A DNA stretch of 64,000 nucleotides from Gemmatimonadota bacterium (lineage in GTDB: Bacteria; Gemmatimonadota; Gemmatimonadetes; Longimicrobiales; Gaopeijiaceae): NCBI GenBank assembly GCA_022827345.1, contig JAJDTB010000039.1, forward strand, positions 124,001 to 188,000. The letters run 5' to 3'. Positions 8,500 to 17,265 of this stretch are shown one piece after another (positions within the stretch are counted from its first letter, which is position 1; each line of letters begins with the position of its first letter). A model generated the notes under the pieces. It searched no databases, was not told the DNA's origin, and was given only the letters and a program-made list of their open reading frames with translations. Both the position numbers and the translations under genes were made by a program.

Positions 8500-9114
8500 C
8501 TAGAACGGCAGCCGCTGCACCGCCATCCAGCCGGCGACCGCGCCAGCCGCAGCGGACACGGCGACATTCCAGCCCTTCTGCGAGAGCGGCAGCCAGCGCG
8601 TCGCCACCATCGCCAGCGCCAGCACCGCCCCCGCCACCACGATCTGGCCAAGCTCCAGCCCGATGTTGAAGGACAGCAGGGGGAGGAAGATGTTGCGCTC
8701 CTCGCCGAGGACCAGGCGGAGGAAGCTGGAGAAGCCGAGGCCGTGGATGATGCCGAAGACGAGGGCGGCCGCGTAGCGCGGGCGGCGGGCGGGGTGGAGG
8801 GTCGGGCGGCGAACGGCGGAATCGTCGGGCTGGGGACCGCGCGCTCCGATCAGGTTGACGACCGCCGTGGCGACGATCGTGACCGGGATGAGGAACTCGA
8901 CGAGCCCGGTGTCGACGCGCACGAGCCGGAGGGTGGCCAGCGCGAGCGAGACGGAGTGGCCGATTGTGAAAGCCGTCACAAGTACGAGCAGTTCGCGCCA
9001 CCGCGTGAGTGTGTAGGCCGCGCAGAGCGCCGCCAGGAAGAGGATGTGGTCGTAGCCCTGCAGGTCCAGCAGGTGCTCGAAGCCGAGGCGGAGGTAGACG
9101 GTGAAGGTGGTCAT
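8500..9114 (-). CDS. HupE/UreJ-like membrane protein
   Basis: The 204-residue integral membrane protein has about six hydrophobic segments and HupE/UreJ-type His motifs: YDHILFLAALCAAYTLT near the N-terminus, FTIGHSVSLALA, and FGIIHGLGFSSFLR. The family is associated with nickel/cobalt handling, but many members outside hydrogenase or urease operons have no assigned substrate. I chose the ATG at 9114, which gives the family N-terminus (MTTFTVYLRLGFEHLLDLQGYDH) and overlaps the PHP gene stop as ATGA. Confidence 0.82.
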   Translation of the reverse strand: MTTFTVYLRLGFEHLLDLQGYDHILFLAALCAAYTLTRWRELLVLVTAFTIGHSVSLALATLRLVRVDTGLVEFLIPVTIVATAVVNLIGARGPQPDDSAVRRPTLHPARRPRYAAALVFGIIHGLGFSSFLRLVLGEERNIFLPLLSFNIGLELGQIVVAGAVLALAMVATRWLPLSQKGWNVAVSAAAGAVAGWMAVQRLPF

Positions 9115-10379
9115 GGGTCGGTGGGCTTCCGTGCGTCGCGGCGTGTCCGGCGTAGCCTCGCGGCGGCCCACACGGCGGTCCAGGCCAGCCAGGATACGCG
9201 CTCCCAGGGCGTAAGGGTGCGGAAGTGCGACCATAGCAGCAGCGGGACGGTGGCCGCCAGCTTGACCGCCGACCCCTCGTGGTACGGCACCCTCCGTTCC
9301 ACCACCGTGACCGCCCGGCGACGTTCCCGGTGCAGGGTGCCCTCGATCGCGCCGCCGAGCTCGTCCGGCGACATTTCGCGCCAGCCGGGAAGCCGCATCA
9401 CGCTCCAGGCCGGAACGGTGCGCCCCCATCCGTGGTTGTTGGTACCCGCTACCACCGCCAGATCCATGTCATCGGCGAGGGCGAGGATCTCGCCGCGCTG
9501 TGAACGGACCTGCTCGAGGCCGCGCGGCGCGCCGTCGCTGAGCTCGACGCCGATCACGCCGGCAGGGAAGCCGGGCCGAAGCGGGGCGATCCGGTCGAGC
9601 GGGCCGGGGATCGTGTAGAGCATGGTGGGGGGAGTGGCGCCGCGGTCGTGGGCGGCGGCGAGGGAGTCCGGGTCGAGGTGGTGCCGGGTGCTGTCCAGCG
9701 CGAAGGCGTAGCGCGCGCGGTCTCCCAGGATGTTGGTGTGCCGGTCGCGCAGCCGCACCTCCATTCCGCTGAGCAGGACGGTGCGGTCGCCGGCGCGCGC
9801 GGGATTCGCGGGCAGCGCCTCGTCGACGCCTGCCCAGGTGTAGTGGTCGGTGACGTAGGCCGCGTGGAACCCGCCGGCTTCGTGCCATGCGCGGTTGCGG
9901 GCCGCCGTGAAGAGGGACCAGCCGTCGTGGGAGCGGTTGGTGTGCGAATGGAAGTCGACCGCGAGCAGATCGGGGGACGCCAGCCGGATCGAGGCCATGG
10001 GGCGCGGGATGAGGGCGGCGGCGGCGTAGAAGGCGAGCAGGGCGGCGAGGGCGGCGGCGGCATGGAGGGCTTCGCGGGGGAGGCGGCGGGGGATCCGTGC
10101 CGCGAAGACGCGCCAGGCCGCATACAGCAGGCCCAGGGTGGCAAGGACCGCGTAGTGCTGCGTAACCACGAGGAGGGACAGCGTGTCCCAGAGGCCGAAG
10201 AGGGGGGCGCCCAACAGGTAGCCGGGCGGGTGGTGGAGGGTGGCGGGGGGGAAGGGCTGATGGGTGGCGGCGTCGCGCAGGGCGGGAACGGCGACAAACG
10301 CCGTCACAACGACGAGGACGGCGATGACGGTTGGTGCGCGGCAGGGCCGGATCGAGGTGCGGATCACGTGGCCCGTCAC
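9111..10379 (-). CDS. Membrane-anchored PHP-domain metal-dependent hydrolase
   Basis: The 422-residue protein has N-terminal hydrophobic segments (near residues 17-33, 60-90 and 105-125), then a PHP-type domain starting with VDFHSHTNRSHDGW near 141-154 and AAYVTDHYTWAG near 174-185; these His/Asp motifs bind divalent metals in PHP phosphoesterases. A C-terminal hydrophobic segment follows. The substrate is unknown. The GTG start overlaps the truncated hipA stop (GTGA) and its stop overlaps hupE (ATGA), so it is the middle of a hipB-hipA-PHP-hupE chain. Confidence 0.78.
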   Translation of the reverse strand: MTGHVIRTSIRPCRAPTVIAVLVVVTAFVAVPALRDAATHQPFPPATLHHPPGYLLGAPLFGLWDTLSLLVVTQHYAVLATLGLLYAAWRVFAARIPRRLPREALHAAAALAALLAFYAAAALIPRPMASIRLASPDLLAVDFHSHTNRSHDGWSLFTAARNRAWHEAGGFHAAYVTDHYTWAGVDEALPANPARAGDRTVLLSGMEVRLRDRHTNILGDRARYAFALDSTRHHLDPDSLAAAHDRGATPPTMLYTIPGPLDRIAPLRPGFPAGVIGVELSDGAPRGLEQVRSQRGEILALADDMDLAVVAGTNNHGWGRTVPAWSVMRLPGWREMSPDELGGAIEGTLHRERRRAVTVVERRVPYHEGSAVKLAATVPLLLWSHFRTLTPWERVSWLAWTAVWAAARLRRTRRDARKPTDP

Positions 10380-10705
10380 ACCGCGGCCGACAGCCGGGAA
10401 GCCCGTGCCCGGACCAGTTCCGACTGGTTGGCAAGCGCGCTGCTGCCGAGTCCCGGGAGGGTGACTTCCCGCATCACTGCATGGGACGCCTCTTCGACCA
10501 TGTCACACAGCTCGGCCACGCGCCGCCGGACGAACGGCGGTCCCAGGCCGCGCTGCTGTCGCTCGGGCAGCGAAAACGAGATGGGCGGCGCCGACGCGTT
10601 CTCGACCCAAACGCCGTCGTAGGTGAAGCGCATCGCGCCGTGTCGATCCAGGGCAAGGCGGCCCACGATCTCCCCGCCCCACCAGACGGTCAGCGAGCGG
10701 ATCAT
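10376..10705 (-). CDS. hipA: HipA-like protein lacking the kinase core (internal deletion)
   Basis: Only 109 codons remain, against about 400-440 in full HipA Ser/Thr kinases. Residues 1-58 match the HipA N-terminal domain (LTVWWGGEIVGRLALDRHGAMRFTYDG, then APPISFSLPE). The sequence then jumps to a helical tail (AELCDMVEEASHAVMREV, LVRARASRLSAAV) resembling the HipA C-terminus. The ATP-binding and catalytic motifs are absent, so it cannot phosphorylate a target. The ATG at 10705 overlaps the hipB stop; an upstream start inside hipB is less likely. The frame is intact, so a shortened protein may still bind HipB. Confidence 0.75.
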   Translation of the reverse strand: MIRSLTVWWGGEIVGRLALDRHGAMRFTYDGVWVENASAPPISFSLPERQQRGLGPPFVRRRVAELCDMVEEASHAVMREVTLPGLGSSALANQSELVRARASRLSAAV

Positions 10706-10995
10706 TCCGAGGACCAGTTCGGCGGCGGGCCGCCGACGCCGGGAGCCTCCAGCCGCGCCGCGGCGTCCTGTTCCGACACTGCCAGCCCCGGGGGCATCTC
10801 GATGCTCATGCGGCATCCCAGGGCATCGAGCACCGCAAGCACCTTCTCCAGGCGGACGGTCGGCTTGCCCCGCTCGAGTTCCGACAGAAAGCGGACGCCG
10901 ACGCCCGCGGCCCCCGCCAACTGGTCCTGGCGGAGGCCCTGTGCCCGTCGGGCAGCCCGCACGATGTGTCCAATTTCCGCAGGGGTCATTCGCAT
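10702..10995 (-). CDS. hipB: HipB-like XRE/Cro HTH antitoxin and repressor
   Basis: The 97-residue protein contains an XRE helix-turn-helix (IVRAARRAQGLRQDQLAGAA, GVRFLSELERGKPTVRLEKV) as in HipB, and a short C-terminal tail rich in Pro. HipB dimers bind palindromic operators and sequester HipA. Five near-identical palindromes lie in 11002-11230, the nearest 7 nt from this start codon and overlapping its ribosome-binding site. A second in-frame ATG two codons downstream is an alternative start. Confidence 0.9.
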   Translation of the reverse strand: MRMTPAEIGHIVRAARRAQGLRQDQLAGAAGVGVRFLSELERGKPTVRLEKVLAVLDALGCRMSIEMPPGLAVSEQDAAARLEAPGVGGPPPNWSSE

Positions 10996-11001
10996 AGTCC
11001 C

Positions 11002-11230
11002 TTCCCGATCGGGAAAACCGTGTCTGCCGAGCCTGTGTCCCGGACCCTCAATTCATCAAAACACATTCCCGAACGGGAAAAATGACAGGGCGTGCGACGT
11101 GGGTCAACCCACAAATTGCCCGATCGGGACAATCAGGTGATGGCGAAGCCGTCCGGGACCCGGATTTGCCCGATCGGGACAACCAAGCGGGTGGCGAGCC
11201 GTCCGGGGTCCGTTTGCCCGAACGGGAAAA
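11002..11230. promoter_or_regulatory. Array of five CCCGWTCGGG-type palindromes upstream of hipB
   Basis: Palindromes sit at 11002-11015 (TTCCCGATCGGGAA), 11066-11079 (TTCCCGAACGGGAA), 11116-11132 and 11166-11182 (both TTGCCCGATCGGGACAA) and 11214-11230 (TTGCCCGAACGGGAAAA). Centres are about 64, 51, 50 and 48 bp apart. The last three lie in imperfect direct repeats of about 50 bp sharing GCGAAGCCGTCCGGG-like flanks. The array fills the 236-bp gap between hipB and the DUF5916 gene and is best explained as a multi-site HipB operator. Confidence 0.7.
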
Positions 11231-11231
11231 C

Positions 11232-13493
11232 TCACCTCGCAAACGTATGCGAGTACTTCACCAGCAGCGCGCGCCCGGACGACAGCGGACGCCGCGGCCC
11301 CAGCCCGTTGTCGCGGTCGTTGTACAACCCCTCGTTGTAGACGATCCACAGGTCGGTGCCTTCGCGGAAGTGATACCGGAAGCGCACGTTGAGGCTCGTC
11401 AGGTCGGTCGCACTGTTGTATTGGCCGAAGGTGCTCATCGACACCTTGGGATTCAGCGCGGCCTTGACCCTCACGCGGCCCAGCTGGGCGGTGGTGCCGA
11501 CGCCGCGGTCGGCGAAGTCCAGGCGGTTCACCTCGTAGCCGGCTTCCAGCTCCAGGTACTTCGACGCGACCCAGACGGGGGCCACCAGCAGGCGGATCCG
11601 GCTGCCGTCGTAGAAGCTCCCGACAGACGCCTCGAATTCGCCGCGGAAGAAGTCGCTGCGGGGCAGCCGGAGCATCGTGGTCGCCTCGTGGAACCAGTAT
11701 TCGCCGGCGGGCACGACCACGTCCGAGATGTTGAACGGCTCGCGCACGCTCTCGAAGCTCGACAGGCCCCCCACGGTCAGGTTCGACCCGTTCCGGAACT
11801 GGAACTCGAGTTCGGGCTTGATCTCGCGCGACTCGGCGCTCCGGTCGGCGTTGCGGAAGTACTGGGCCGTGCTGATCTGCAGCGCGCGTGCAAGCAGCGG
11901 TGAGGCGTCGTCCCGCAATTGCCGGTAGCGCAGCTGCGCGCCGCCGTAGGTGAAGTCCTTTCGCAGCTGGAACCCGAGGCCCGGCAGGTAGTCCTCGCCG
12001 GCCCGGATCCCCTCGGCGTAGTAGGAGAACCCCTCGTCGTGGCGGCGCTCGAGCCGGACCCTCCCGAGCCCCGACTCCAGTCCGCCCGCCTGGTCGGCCA
12101 CTTCGTCGAAGGTATGGGCCCACTGGAGGATCAGGTACTCGTAGCCGAGCCAGCGGATTACGGCGTCCAGGCCGTAGGCGGTATTGTTGCGGCCGCTCGA
12201 TCCCAGGCGCGTGGTCAGCATTGCGCCGACCCTCGAGAACTCGTCGATGATCTGCTGGCGCAGCCGGAACACGCCGACGTTCTCGGACGAAAGGTCGCCG
12301 TGCGGGGCGGTCTGCATGCTGAGGAAGCCGAAGTCGGTGCCGGCCCAGCGCCCGACCGCCCGCGCGCCCCCGTAGATGCGCACGATTTCGCCCTGGTCCA
12401 GCCCGATCCGGCGGCTGTGGAAGAGGCGGTTGAACATGCCGCCCGTGTTGAAGTCGAAGGTCGAGGCGCGCTCCTGGAAGAACTGCCGCTTCTCGGGGAA
12501 GAACAGGGCGAAGCGCGTCAGGTTGATCTGCTGGTCGTCGGCCTCGACCTGCGCGAAGTCGGTGTTGAGGGTCAGGTCGAGCGCCAGGTTCGAGGTGGGC
12601 GAGAACTTGACGTCGAGCCCCGCCTCGGTGGTGGGGTCACGCTCGCTCCGCCATTCGGCCCGCGGCACTTCGGGCGGCTCGGCGAGGACGGGGTTCTGCT
12701 TGAAGCCGCCGAGCGTGAACGGGGTCAGGTACACCGGCGCGGACTGCCGCACGTCGCGCAACACGATCCGCTGCGCCCGCGAGGGCTTGGCGAACGCAAG
12801 CCGTCCCCACCTGGGCTCGATCGGGGGGAAGGTCTGGCGCTCGTCCTTGCGGGCCACGACCCGGTAGAGGATCAGGCCCATGGTCACTTCGTTCCCGGTG
12901 ACCTGGAAGCCGAGCGTCGAGAACGGAATCCTGAACTCCGCGAACCACCCCTCTTCGGTCTGTGTGGTGACCACGTCCCAGTACGAGTTCCAGTCCCAGC
13001 TCATCGGCATGCCGTTGGTGAACTCGGCATCGTTCGACACCGTCCGGTCCTGCCGCACACCCGAGGGATTCACGGTGAACCAGACCGCGGTCTCGTAGTC
13101 GTTGTAGCTGTCGATGACCACGGAGAGGATGTCGTCGCCGCTGTACTGGTCGCGGTAGAAGGTCCCGGTGCGGATCCCGTCGGGGTCCGAGTCCCACATG
13201 CGTCCCGCGACGTACAGGTACTCGTCGTCGTGCGCGATCCTCACGTCGGTCACCTCCGAGAGCTGCCCCCCGAAGTTGGGCTGCTGCATGGTCATCTCGA
13301 AGGGCGCGAGTTCGTCCCAGGCCGCTTCGTCGACGACGCCATCGATCACGACCTCGCCCGAGAGGCGGGGAATGGTGATCGGGGAGTCGGGTGAGGCTGA
13401 TATGGAGGGGAGTTGGCCGCTCAGTGCGCCCGGGATCGTCAGGAAGGCCGCGAGGAGCGCCCCGGCGAGGAGGATGGTTGGTGTCCGCTTCAA
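11232..13493 (-). CDS. Secreted DUF5916-family outer-membrane protein with CBM9-like N-terminus
   Basis: The mature protein opens with a carbohydrate-binding-module-like segment (LSGEVVIDGVVDEAAWDEL, then YLYVAGRMWDSDPDGIRTG) and continues with the DUF5916 region, whose alternating strands (FALFFPEKRQFFQERASTF, YHFREGTDLWIVYNEG) suggest an outer-membrane beta-barrel. Function is not established. I prefer the TTG at 13493, which gives a compact signal peptide (LKRTPTILLAGALLAAFLTI) and 753 aa. An ATG at 13559 would add 22 residues before it and is supported by a GGTGG motif, so the start is uncertain. Divergent from the hydrolase at 13565. Confidence 0.85.
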   Translation of the reverse strand: MKRTPTILLAGALLAAFLTIPGALSGQLPSISASPDSPITIPRLSGEVVIDGVVDEAAWDELAPFEMTMQQPNFGGQLSEVTDVRIAHDDEYLYVAGRMWDSDPDGIRTGTFYRDQYSGDDILSVVIDSYNDYETAVWFTVNPSGVRQDRTVSNDAEFTNGMPMSWDWNSYWDVVTTQTEEGWFAEFRIPFSTLGFQVTGNEVTMGLILYRVVARKDERQTFPPIEPRWGRLAFAKPSRAQRIVLRDVRQSAPVYLTPFTLGGFKQNPVLAEPPEVPRAEWRSERDPTTEAGLDVKFSPTSNLALDLTLNTDFAQVEADDQQINLTRFALFFPEKRQFFQERASTFDFNTGGMFNRLFHSRRIGLDQGEIVRIYGGARAVGRWAGTDFGFLSMQTAPHGDLSSENVGVFRLRQQIIDEFSRVGAMLTTRLGSSGRNNTAYGLDAVIRWLGYEYLILQWAHTFDEVADQAGGLESGLGRVRLERRHDEGFSYYAEGIRAGEDYLPGLGFQLRKDFTYGGAQLRYRQLRDDASPLLARALQISTAQYFRNADRSAESREIKPELEFQFRNGSNLTVGGLSSFESVREPFNISDVVVPAGEYWFHEATTMLRLPRSDFFRGEFEASVGSFYDGSRIRLLVAPVWVASKYLELEAGYEVNRLDFADRGVGTTAQLGRVRVKAALNPKVSMSTFGQYNSATDLTSLNVRFRYHFREGTDLWIVYNEGLYNDRDNGLGPRRPLSSGRALLVKYSHTFAR

Positions 13494-13564
13494 GTCGATG
13501 TTTGTCGTCGCAGTGGGTAACGTGCCGGGGCGGGGAACGCCGCGCGCCGGTGATAACATACTTC

Positions 13565-14410
13565 ATGGCCACCTTGCACCACGAAATCGTTGAGGCGCCC
13601 GGGGCGGCGCCGTACCGCCAGATGCTGTTGCTGCACGGGATCTACGGCGCGGGCAGGAACTGGGGCAGCATCGCGCGCCGTCTGGTTCGGACCCGGCCGG
13701 AGTGGCGCGTGGTGCTGGTGGATCTGCGCTCGCACGGGAAGTCGCCGCGGCTGGCGCCGCATACGATCGACTGCTGCGCGGCCGACCTGCTGGATCTGGA
13801 GGATCACCTGGGGCGCCCGGCCAACGCCGTGCTGGGGCATTCGTTCGGGGGGAAGGTGGCGCTGCTGTATGGGCGGCTGCGGGCGGAGGGGGGCGGGGAC
13901 GGCGCGCGGGCGCGGTGCCAGCTCTGGATCGTCGACTCCTCGCCGAGCGCGGGCCGGCCCGGTGGCGGCGCCTGGCGGATGCTGGGCGTGCTGCGGCGGC
14001 ATCCGGGCCCGTTCGGGAGCCGCGCCGAGGCGGTCGACGCGGTCGCATCGGAGGGGTTCTCGCCGCTGGTGGCGAACTGGATGGCCATCAACGCGGTGCG
14101 GACCGACACCGGGCTCGAGTGGCGCATCGACCCCGACGAGATGGAAGCCTACCTGCGGGACTACTTCCGCACCGATGCCTGGGACGTGGTCGAGCGTCCG
14201 CCGGCCGGGACGTCGCTGCGCTTCATCAGGGCGCTGGGGTCGAGCGTGCTGGACGATGCGGCGGGGCGGCGCATCCGGGGGGCGGCGCGCGGTGCGGGGC
14301 AGGTCGTGCTGCACGAGGTCGAGGGCGGGCACTGGGTGAATACGGAGAACCCGGAGGCGTTGCTCGAGCTGCTGGTCGGCGGGCTGGACCAGCCTTCGCC
14401 CCGCGGGTAA
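13565..14410 (+). CDS. Alpha/beta hydrolase (YbfF-like esterase fold)
   Basis: The 281-residue protein shows a complete alpha/beta-hydrolase signature: oxyanion loop LLLHGIYGAGRNW, nucleophile elbow GHSFGGKVAL, an acid candidate in LWIVDSSPSAG, and the catalytic His in GGHWVNTENP near the C-terminus. No signal peptide is visible, so it is cytoplasmic. The ATG at 13565 gives a family-like N-terminus (MATLHHEIVEAP). It is a single gene followed by a strong GC hairpin. Substrate is unknown; ester or thioester hydrolysis is most likely. Confidence 0.88.
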   Translation: MATLHHEIVEAPGAAPYRQMLLLHGIYGAGRNWGSIARRLVRTRPEWRVVLVDLRSHGKSPRLAPHTIDCCAADLLDLEDHLGRPANAVLGHSFGGKVALLYGRLRAEGGGDGARARCQLWIVDSSPSAGRPGGGAWRMLGVLRRHPGPFGSRAEAVDAVASEGFSPLVANWMAINAVRTDTGLEWRIDPDEMEAYLRDYFRTDAWDVVERPPAGTSLRFIRALGSSVLDDAAGRRIRGAARGAGQVVLHEVEGGHWVNTENPEALLELLVGGLDQPSPRG

Positions 14411-14429
14411 TCCCCTCCTGAAATGCGAA

Positions 14430-14459
14430 GGCCCCCGCGCCGGGATCGGCGCGGGGGCC
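14430..14459. terminator. GC-rich hairpin between convergent genes
   Basis: GGCCCCCGCGCC (14430-14441) pairs perfectly with GGCGCGGGGGCC (14448-14459) around a 6-nt loop. It lies 20 bp past the hydrolase stop and 55 bp past the convergent TonB-receptor stop, so it can serve both strands. No T tract follows, so efficiency is uncertain. Confidence 0.65.
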
Positions 14460-14514
14460 CCTGCAGGCTGGCGAGGACCGGGCCGCCGCCCGGCCATCGC
14501 CGCCCTTCAATCAG

Positions 14515-17265
14515 CTAATGAGCGATCCGGAATCCGAAGTTGATCGACCGCGGATAGCCAAGGAACACCTCGGCGTCGTCGGCCTTGTGGCTCAGCTGGC
14601 CGCGCTCGCGCTCGGCTGAGTCGCGATAGCCGTTGAAGGGCGAGTTGTCCTGCGCGTCCTGGATGTACTTCGTGTCCAACACGTTGAACGCGTGGAGGAA
14701 GATCTGCACGTTCCCGCCGAAGGCCGCGGCCAGGTCGGACGGGAGCCGGTACGACGTGTGGATGTCGAAGACCGTGTACCCCGGCGGGCGCCAGGACTGG
14801 ATGCCCGCGTCGATGTCGCTGGTGCGGCCGAAGGGGTCGAAGTTGGCGTAGTGCTTGCCGTAGGTCTTGCCGACCACACGCCCGTAGAATCCTCCGGACG
14901 GGAACACCGAAAACGCGTAGGCCAGCTGGACCTGGGGCGCGTCGCCCACGTAGAGGCCGTTCAGATAGAAGTTGTACTCCCGCGTCTCGGCCTGCCGGTC
15001 GTCGGGCTTGTAGGTGCCGGTGGGATCGTTGGTGTATTTCCAGTCGCCGTACGAGAAAGCGCCGTCGAAGCGCATCCAGTCGCTGGGCTGGAAGGCGGCT
15101 TCGAGCTCGAAGCCCATGTGGCGCGCGTCGACGCCGAGCAGGTTCACCAGACCGTCCTGGTTGTCGCCCAGGAGGTTGCGGATGAAGAGGTTGCGGGTCC
15201 GGTCGTTCCACTGCGTGAAGTAGACGTTGGCGTCCAGGGAGACCTGGCGGTTCAGGGAGCGGAAGCGCGTCCCCGCCTCGAACGACGTGAAGGTCTCGTT
15301 CGTGGGGTTCGGGTTGAGAATGCCGCGGTTGTCGTCGATGACGCCGTCGAAGATCGGCACTTTCGAGACCAGGCCGGCGTTGCCGTACACGGACCACTCG
15401 GGGTTGAGATTGCGCTGCGCCCCGCCCTTCAGCTGATAGCCGGTCAGGCCGCCGCTGCTGAGCTGGTGGAAGCCGCCGCTGGAGCCCCGGGTGAAGAAGT
15501 CGGTGAAGTCGTACGAGATGCGCGACACGCCGACCATTCCGTAGTAGGACCCGGCGAGCGACGATTTCTCGGCCTGGAGGTGGGCGCCGATCCAGTTGAC
15601 GTCGTTCTCGTTGTGGTAGTTGATCTTGTCGCCCAGGCGCCGGTTGCCCTGCTCCTCGGTCCAGAAGTCCGAACTGCAGCCCCGGAAGCAGTCGTTGTAG
15701 AACGCGCCGCCGAGGAGGTCGCGGACCTCGCGGTAGTGCTCGATGGTCGCGGTCCGCCAGTCGATGCCGAAGACGGTGTTCAGACCGTTGTCGAATTCCT
15801 TCTGCAGGCTGCTGATGACGCCCCAGGTATCCTGGTTGTTCACCGAGTTGCGCAGGATGCCGAAGGATCCGCCGTTGTCGCTGCCGCGGTTGCGCGCGAT
15901 CGTCGCGTTCCAGTCTGCGTAGCGCTGGCCGTAGGTGTAGTCCCAGCGCATGGAACCGTAGGTGCCGGTGCCGCCGCCGTTGCCGCCGGAGTAGTAGGCC
16001 ACGGTGTTGGCGGTCAGGCCGCTGCCCAGGTACGAGTACCAGTTCATGTTGACCTGGGGCTTGTAGAAGTAGTTCTCGCGCTCGTTGAGGAAGTTGTTGT
16101 CGAAGCGGCTGGAAACACCGGCCCCGGGGCCCGTGCTGTTGAACTGGCGTCCGTTGTAGCTGGGATCCACGCCGGCAACGTTCGGGTTCCAGAAGCGTCC
16201 GGCCTCGGTCGAGAACTGGTTGAGGGCCGCCGGGTCGTAGTCGTCCAGGGACATCGCGAATTCACGGTCGATCGTTGCGATGTTGAGCTTGTAGAGCCGC
16301 TGGCCGTGGCGCTGGGGCGCGCCGAGGGCGTAGAACTCGAGCCGGTTGTTGTCGCCGAGCTTGTACTGCGACGCGATGTAGAAGGCCCACGCGTCGGTCC
16401 AGACACCGTCGACGAGGCCGTCGCCTGTCTTGCGGATCCCGGACGCGGTCATGGAAAAGTCCCCGACCGGTCCGGTCGACGCCGTCATGGTCGTCTTGAG
16501 GAAGTTGCCCGAGCCGAACTCCTGCAGGAGGGTGTAGCCGGGGCTGAGGGCGCTGGGGTCGGTGATGACGTTCAGGGTCCCGCCGATGGAGGGCGTGGCC
16601 AGGTTGACCGCGCTCAGGCCGCGCTGCAGCTGGATGCTGGTGGCGGCGTCGCCGACTCCGTCCCAGTTGGACCAATAGACCCAGCCGTTCTCCATGTCGT
16701 TGACGGGCACGCCGTTCATCATCACGGCGGTGTTGCGCTGGTTGAAGCCGCGGACGTTGATGCGTGCGTCGCCGGCCCCGCCGCCCTGCGCGGTCGCGTA
16801 GACCGACGGGGTGATGTTGAGGACCAGCGGCAGGTCGCGCGAACCCAGCTGGGTCTGGATCTCCGTCTTCGAAACGTTGGTGAAGGCCACGGGCGTCCGG
16901 CGCTCCTCGGCGCGCTCGGCGAGGACCTCGATGCCGCCCAGCGCCAGCGCGGTGGGGGTCAGCAAGAAGTCGAGCGTCGCGGTTCCGCCGGCGGCGACAT
17001 TCACCTGCTGGGTCTCGCCGGTGAAGCCGATCAGCTGGACGCTGACGGCGTAGGAGCCGGCCGGCACGCCCACGATGTTGAAGCGGCCGCTTTCGTTGGT
17101 GAGGCCGCCGTACTGGGCGCCGGTTACGGACTGGGACAGCACCACCTGGGCGCTCCCCACGCCCGCGCCATCCGATGTGACGCTCCCCGTCACGGTGCCG
17201 CCATCCTGGGCGGTCACGGGCATTGCCGCGAGCAGCAATGCGAGTACCGGGTAAAGTCGCTTCAT
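14515..17265 (-). CDS. TonB-dependent outer-membrane receptor with carboxypeptidase-regulatory N-terminus
   Basis: The 916-residue precursor has a signal peptide (LYPVLALLLAAMPVTAQ), then a carboxypeptidase-regulatory-like domain (near residues 22-105: GGTVTGSVTSDGAGVGSAQV, FNIVGVPAGSYAVSV), a TonB plug (INVRGFNQRNTAVMMNGVPV, then MENGWVYWSNWDG) and a long beta-barrel rich in Trp/Tyr/Asn. It ends in SINFGFRIAH, typical of barrel C-termini. Such receptors import large or scarce substrates with TonB energy. No SusD partner follows, so it is a stand-alone receptor. The ATG at 17265 has AGGAG upstream. Confidence 0.93.
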   Translation of the reverse strand: MKRLYPVLALLLAAMPVTAQDGGTVTGSVTSDGAGVGSAQVVLSQSVTGAQYGGLTNESGRFNIVGVPAGSYAVSVQLIGFTGETQQVNVAAGGTATLDFLLTPTALALGGIEVLAERAEERRTPVAFTNVSKTEIQTQLGSRDLPLVLNITPSVYATAQGGGAGDARINVRGFNQRNTAVMMNGVPVNDMENGWVYWSNWDGVGDAATSIQLQRGLSAVNLATPSIGGTLNVITDPSALSPGYTLLQEFGSGNFLKTTMTASTGPVGDFSMTASGIRKTGDGLVDGVWTDAWAFYIASQYKLGDNNRLEFYALGAPQRHGQRLYKLNIATIDREFAMSLDDYDPAALNQFSTEAGRFWNPNVAGVDPSYNGRQFNSTGPGAGVSSRFDNNFLNERENYFYKPQVNMNWYSYLGSGLTANTVAYYSGGNGGGTGTYGSMRWDYTYGQRYADWNATIARNRGSDNGGSFGILRNSVNNQDTWGVISSLQKEFDNGLNTVFGIDWRTATIEHYREVRDLLGGAFYNDCFRGCSSDFWTEEQGNRRLGDKINYHNENDVNWIGAHLQAEKSSLAGSYYGMVGVSRISYDFTDFFTRGSSGGFHQLSSGGLTGYQLKGGAQRNLNPEWSVYGNAGLVSKVPIFDGVIDDNRGILNPNPTNETFTSFEAGTRFRSLNRQVSLDANVYFTQWNDRTRNLFIRNLLGDNQDGLVNLLGVDARHMGFELEAAFQPSDWMRFDGAFSYGDWKYTNDPTGTYKPDDRQAETREYNFYLNGLYVGDAPQVQLAYAFSVFPSGGFYGRVVGKTYGKHYANFDPFGRTSDIDAGIQSWRPPGYTVFDIHTSYRLPSDLAAAFGGNVQIFLHAFNVLDTKYIQDAQDNSPFNGYRDSAERERGQLSHKADDAEVFLGYPRSINFGFRIAH

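Noticed and set aside
10706-10816. Longer hipA start upstream inside hipB
   Set aside because: The added residues are Pro/Gly/Arg-rich and out of character, while the ATG at 10705 overlaps the hipB stop in the usual way.
11002-11230. Possible CRISPR-like array (five regularly spaced palindromes)
   Set aside because: The repeats are only 14-17 bp, the intervals between them are partly repeated themselves, and no cas gene is present.
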